9,500 nucleotides of DNA from Microbacteriaceae bacterium UBA963 (GTDB lineage: Bacteria > Actinomycetota > Actinomycetes > Actinomycetales > Microbacteriaceae). This document shows positions 6,946 to 9,500 of the stretch, in pieces. Every line of letters starts with the position of its first letter. The stretch's first letter is position 1. The position numbers were made by a program, and so were the translations under genes. The notes beneath the pieces were generated by a model that saw only the letters and a list, made by a program, of their open reading frames with translations, had not been told where the DNA came from and ran no database searches. The stretch is from assembly GCA_002292955.1 (NCBI GenBank), contig DBCH01000128.1:1183-10682 (forward strand), given 5' to 3'.

Positions 6946-7803
6946 CTAGGTGAAGATGATGGTGCGAGCCCCGTCAACCAAAATGCGCTTCTCGGCGAAC
7001 CACTTCACTGCCTGCGTGAGGGTACGACTCTCTTCGTCTTGGCCGATGGACATTAGCTCGGCGGGCGTTCGCGAGTGATCCACGCGCACCACGTTTTGTT
7101 CAATGATGGGACCTTCGTCCAAGTCGGTCGTGACAAAGTGCGCCGTGGCGCCAATCAACTTGACACCCCGGGCGTGCGCTTGCTTATAGGGGCTGGCTCC
7201 CTTGAAGCCGGGCAGGAACGAGTGATGAATGTTGATGGCACGCCCCTCGAGAGCGCGACAAAGCTCCGGCGACAGGATTTGCATGTAGCGCGCGAGCACC
7301 ACGAGTTCGATGTCGTGATCCTCAACCGCGTCGAGAATGCGGCGCTCCATGAGCGTCTTGCTCATGGGGTCCGTTACGGGCACGGTCTCAAAGGCAACGC
7401 CGTAAAAGTCTGCGAGGGAGCTCAGGTCGCTGTGGTTGCTCAGGATCAGCGGAATATCGAGCGAGAGGTGGCCCGCGCGCTGACGAAACAAGAGGTCGTT
7501 CACGCAGTGCGCAGCCGTCGAGGCGAGCACGAGTGTGCGCAGGGGGCGCCCGACGATGTCCAGCGACACCGTCATGCCGTACTTTTCTTTGACCGGAGCG
7601 AGAGCGCTCTCAAAGACACCGCGCTCGGCTGTGGACTCTACCTGCAGCCGCATAAAGAAGCGTCCGGTGTCATCGCTCGAGAACTGCTTGCTCTCGGTGA
7701 TGTTGCCCGAGGCGGCCACGATTGCACCGGTCAGCGCGTGCACGATGCCAGGCATATCGGGGCAGACGATGGTGACGACCCAGTGGTGGGAAATTGCGCT
7801 CAT
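6946..7803 (-). CDS. purU: Formyltetrahydrofolate deformylase
   Basis: 285 residues, normal for PurU. It hydrolyses 10-formyl-THF to THF and formate, setting the balance of the one-carbon folate pool. An N-terminal ACT domain (about 7-85, opening WVVTIVCPDMPGIVHALTGA) is followed by a PurN-like formyltransferase-fold domain (from about 87). N191 and H193 in AINIHHSFLPGFKGA and D229 in HFVTTDLDEGPIIEQ form the catalytic set; H-to-D spacing is 36 residues, the same as in the PurN encoded at 3040-3633. In E. coli the ACT domain mediates control by methionine and glycine; whether that holds here is unknown. The start is fixed by an in-frame TGA at 7807-7809, two codons upstream. No properly spaced ribosome site exists (GAGGG abuts the ATG), and a TAGCCT 6 bases upstream suggests a leaderless message. 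It is divergent from glyA. Confidence 0.96.
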   Translation of the reverse strand: MSAISHHWVVTIVCPDMPGIVHALTGAIVAASGNITESKQFSSDDTGRFFMRLQVESTAERGVFESALAPVKEKYGMTVSLDIVGRPLRTLVLASTAAHCVNDLLFRQRAGHLSLDIPLILSNHSDLSSLADFYGVAFETVPVTDPMSKTLMERRILDAVEDHDIELVVLARYMQILSPELCRALEGRAINIHHSFLPGFKGASPYKQAHARGVKLIGATAHFVTTDLDEGPIIEQNVVRVDHSRTPAELMSIGQDEESRTLTQAVKWFAEKRILVDGARTIIFT

Positions 7804-7809
7804 CCCTCA

Positions 7810-7815
7810 AGGCTA
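7810..7815 (-). promoter_or_regulatory. Candidate -10 box for leaderless purU transcription
   Basis: TAGCCT on the minus strand fits the TAnnnT pattern of actinobacterial -10 boxes and ends 6 bases before the purU ATG, so transcription would start at or next to the A of ATG. No clear -35 is seen, as is common for such promoters. The lack of a usable Shine-Dalgarno supports the reading. Confidence 0.4.
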
Positions 7816-7831
7816 CGGGGTAAGACCGGCA

Positions 7832-7837
7832 TAGAAT
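7832..7837 (+). promoter_or_regulatory. Candidate -10 box for the riboswitch-glyA-folD transcript
   Basis: TAGAAT matches TATAAT at five of six positions and lies 6-7 bases upstream of the 5' strand of riboswitch stem P1 (7844-7848). Transcription would start at about 7843-7845, immediately at the aptamer. There is no convincing -35 hexamer 16-18 bases upstream. Confidence 0.45.
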
Positions 7838-7840
7838 GTA

Positions 7841-7927
7841 AGGGTCGCAACTGGCGTTCGTGGTGGAGTTCCATCGGGGAGCGACAACCTGCACGTCGAA
7901 TCGGCCGTACGCCTGGGCCGAGAAGGC
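7841..7927 (+). promoter_or_regulatory. ZTP (pfl) riboswitch upstream of glyA-folD
   Basis: The sequence carries the pfl-motif hallmarks: GGGTCGCAACTGGCG at 7842-7856, CGGGGAGCGAC at 7875-7885 and CGCCTGGGCC at 7910-7919. Stem P1 pairs GTCGC (7844-7848) with GCGAC (7881-7885). An inner hairpin pairs TGG (7864-7866) with CCA (7871-7873). P3 pairs TCGGCC (7901-7906) with GGCCGA (7916-7921). The pseudoknot pairs GGCG (7853-7856) with CGCC (7910-7913). This architecture is that of the ZTP riboswitch, which senses ZMP/ZTP as a sign of 10-formyl-THF shortage and raises expression of folate one-carbon genes. The gene downstream, glyA, is a classic target. No T-run follows the aptamer, so control by translation initiation is more likely than by intrinsic termination. 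Confidence 0.93.
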
Positions 7928-7967
7928 ACGACCTTCAAAAACCCGCCCGGCACTCACGGGCCTGAAG
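7922..7967 (+). promoter_or_regulatory. Riboswitch expression platform: two small hairpins before the glyA ribosome site
   Basis: GAAGG (7922-7926) pairs with CCTTC (7932-7936), and GCCCG (7945-7949) pairs with CGGGC (7957-7961). The second hairpin ends 9 bases before the AGGAG ribosome site (7971-7975). An alternative pairing of CTTC (7933-7936) with GAAG (7964-7967) would refold both. Neither hairpin is followed by a T-run. The mechanism is inferred, not shown. Confidence 0.4.
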
Positions 7968-7980
7968 TACAGGAGTCCCC

Positions 7981-9255
7981 ATGTCGTCATTCATGACCGA
8001 TCCGCTCGACGTTATTGATCCCGAGATTGCCGCCGTGCTCACGAGTGAGCTGGGCCGTCAGCGCAACACTCTCGAGATGATTGCGAGCGAAAACTTTGTG
8101 CCGCGCGCCATTCTCGAGGTTCAAGGCTCGGTGCTCACCAATAAGTACGCCGAGGGCTACCCGGGTAAGCGCTATTACGGCGGCTGCGAGTTCGTCGACA
8201 TCGCCGAGAGCCTCGCCATCGAACGCGCCAAGAGCCTCTTTGGGGCGGCCTACGCCAACGTGCAACCCCATGCGGGAGCCACAGCCAACGCGGCCGCCCT
8301 GCACGCCATCGCGCAGCCCGGCGACACCATCTTGGGTCTAGAACTGGCTCACGGCGGTCACCTGACCCACGGCATGAAGCTCAACTTTTCGGGCAAAGTG
8401 TACAAAGGCACAACGTACGGCGTTGATCCCGAAACGTTTCTTATCGACATGAACGTGGTGCGCGACAAGGCTCGCGAACACAAGCCCGCTGTTCTGATTG
8501 CCGGCTGGTCGGCCTACCCGCGCGAAATGGACTTTGCCGCGTTCCGCGAGATTGCCGATGAGGTGGGGGCCAAGCTGTGGGTAGACATGGCTCACTTTGC
8601 CGGGCTCGTGGCGGCCGGCATCCACGCCAATCCGGTGCCGTATGCCGACGTAGTCACGACCACCGTGCACAAGACACTGACGGGACCACGGTCCGGCCTC
8701 ATCCTGAGCCGGGACGAAGAGCTGGGTAAGAAGCTGAACTCGGCCGTTTTCCCGGGACAGCAGGGCGGCCCCCTGATGCACGTTATTGCGGCCAAGGCCG
8801 TGGCGTTCAAGTTGGCGGCCACCCCGGAGTTCAAGGAGCGCCAGGAGCGCACCGTTCGCGGAGCCCGGATTCTGGCCGCCCGCCTCACCGCTGACGACGC
8901 CCGTGCCGCAGGCACCGACGTGCTCACGGGTGGCACAGATGTTCACCTCGTCTTGGCGGATCTGCGCAATTCTGTGCTCGACGGTCAGCAGGGCGAAAAC
9001 GCCCTGCATGATGTCAACATCACGGTGAATCGCAACGCGGTGCCCAATGACCCGCGACCACCCATGGTGACGTCCGGTGTGCGTATCGGCACTCCCGCGC
9101 TGGCAACGCGAGGATTCGGCGACGTCGAGTTCACCGAGGTGGCCGACATCATTGCCCACGCCCTGATGCCCGGTGCCGATCTGCCAGGTCTGCGGGCTCG
9201 CGTCAAAAACCTCACCGATGCGTTCCCGCTCTACGAGGGCCTCGAAAAGTGGTAG
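7981..9255 (+). CDS. glyA: Serine hydroxymethyltransferase
   Basis: 424 residues, usual for the family. It is a PLP enzyme that converts serine plus THF to glycine plus 5,10-methylene-THF, the main entry of one-carbon units into folate. Visible motifs: LEMIASENFVP near the N terminus (active-site Glu), TNKYAEGYPGKRYYGG, PHAGATANAAALHA, WVDMAHFAGLVAAG (D202, which contacts the PLP ring nitrogen, and H205) and TTTVHKTLTGPRSG with the Schiff-base lysine K231 (K229 in E. coli). The C-terminal SGVRIGTPALATRGF is also conserved. The ATG at 7981 is chosen because AGGAG (7971-7975) lies 5 bases upstream; the ATG at 7993 would be 17 bases from it. The gene is under the ZTP riboswitch and its stop overlaps folD. 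Confidence 0.97.
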   Translation: MSSFMTDPLDVIDPEIAAVLTSELGRQRNTLEMIASENFVPRAILEVQGSVLTNKYAEGYPGKRYYGGCEFVDIAESLAIERAKSLFGAAYANVQPHAGATANAAALHAIAQPGDTILGLELAHGGHLTHGMKLNFSGKVYKGTTYGVDPETFLIDMNVVRDKAREHKPAVLIAGWSAYPREMDFAAFREIADEVGAKLWVDMAHFAGLVAAGIHANPVPYADVVTTTVHKTLTGPRSGLILSRDEELGKKLNSAVFPGQQGGPLMHVIAAKAVAFKLAATPEFKERQERTVRGARILAARLTADDARAAGTDVLTGGTDVHLVLADLRNSVLDGQQGENALHDVNITVNRNAVPNDPRPPMVTSGVRIGTPALATRGFGDVEFTEVADIIAHALMPGADLPGLRARVKNLTDAFPLYEGLEKW

Positions 9256-9500
9256 CTGCCGTCCTCGACGGCGTGGCGGCTGCGGCCGCGGTCAAGGCCG
9301 AGATGGCCCTTCGTGTTGCGGCGCTCGCCGCGCGGGGTATCACTCCCGGACTCGGCACCCTCTTGGTCGGTGACGATCCCGGATCGAAGTCCTATGTTGC
9401 GGGCAAGCACCGCGATTGTGACGAGGTGGGTATGTCGTCGATCCGCATTGATCTGCCCGCCACGGCGAGTTCTGCCGATGTTCGTTCTGCGATTGCCGAT
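9249..9500 (+). CDS. folD: Bifunctional methylene-THF dehydrogenase / methenyl-THF cyclohydrolase (partial, runs off right edge)
   Basis: The first 84 codons are present and the frame is open to the window edge. It starts at a GTG (9249-9251) inside the end of glyA, overlapping it by 7 bases, with GAGGG (9235-9239) 9 bases upstream. The opening VAAVLDGVAAAAAVKAE and RGITPGLGTLLVGDDPGSK are the FolD N-terminal folate-binding domain, and SYVAGKHRDCDEVGM carries the catalytic Tyr49 and Lys53 of the SxxYxxxK motif. FolD oxidises 5,10-methylene-THF to methenyl-THF (usually with NADP+) and hydrolyses it to 10-formyl-THF, the cofactor used by PurN and PurH. Tight overlap means co-translation with glyA, and the same riboswitch should control both. 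The NAD(P)-binding domain lies outside the window. Confidence 0.95.
   Translation, partial: MVAAVLDGVAAAAAVKAEMALRVAALAARGITPGLGTLLVGDDPGSKSYVAGKHRDCDEVGMSSIRIDLPATASSADVRSAIAD

Noticed and set aside
6912..6977. Longer GNAT start at 6977
   Set aside because: It would overlap the end of purU and add a Ser/Pro-rich stretch before the region that looks like the family N terminus.
7841..7927. Tetrahydrofolate or glycine riboswitch upstream of glyA
   Set aside because: Both were considered because of the downstream gene. The conserved segments and pseudoknot fit the pfl/ZTP motif, and the tandem or core elements of the other classes are not seen.
7922..7961. Intrinsic terminator after the riboswitch
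   Set aside because: The two hairpins are short and are followed by A-rich or mixed sequence, not a T-run.
7075..7965. Plus-strand open frame (296 codons) across purU and the riboswitch
   Set aside because: It is antisense to purU, whose catalytic residues and full length are certain, and it ends inside the riboswitch region. No family resemblance.
8338..9159. Minus-strand open frame (273 codons) opposite glyA
   Set aside because: Shadow frame; glyA is intact with its PLP lysine and other motifs on the plus strand.
1..9500. Mobile element, prophage, defence or biosynthetic system
   Set aside because: No transposase, integrase, long terminal repeats, CRISPR repeats or toxin-antitoxin pairs are visible; gene content is mainly core metabolism.

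Overview
The window reads as chromosome of a high-GC actinobacterium (Actinomycetota). Protein wording and gene order (DUF6350/PerM membrane protein, then purN, then purH) point to that phylum, and the style of the proteins fits Microbacteriaceae; the family-level placement is inference. Coding is dense, with small gaps and two stop/start overlaps. I see no mobile element, CRISPR array, tRNA or rRNA.

Layout. Positions 1-365, minus strand: 5' part of a NarL/LuxR-type response regulator that runs off the left edge. Positions 366-469: a divergent promoter region holding an ACCCCT-N6-AGGGGT inverted repeat. Positions 470-6448, plus strand: a likely single transcription unit with a six-helix membrane protein of unknown function, PerM-like DUF6350 protein, purN, purH, and a dimethylarginine dimethylaminohydrolase (DDAH) fused to an N-terminal four-helix membrane module. 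Positions 6456-7803, minus strand: purU followed by a GNAT acetyltransferase, converging on the DDAH gene with only 7 bases between. Positions 7804-7980: a divergent control region with a ZTP (pfl) riboswitch on the plus strand. Positions 7981-9500, plus strand: glyA and the 5' part of folD, overlapping by 7 bases.

How it works together. Five of the genes revolve around 10-formyl-tetrahydrofolate. PurN and PurH use it in purine synthesis, PurU hydrolyses it to formate and THF, and GlyA and FolD charge and interconvert the one-carbon folates that replenish it. ZTP derives from AICAR (ZMP), the PurH substrate that builds up when 10-formyl-THF is short. A ZTP riboswitch ahead of glyA-folD therefore closes a feedback loop whose sensing step and response lie within about 6 kb of each other. 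The riboswitch is a known class, not a new one. The least ordinary items are the membrane-DDAH fusion, the inverted repeat by the response regulator, and the unrecognised membrane protein at the head of the purine operon. I found no convincing evidence of an undescribed system.
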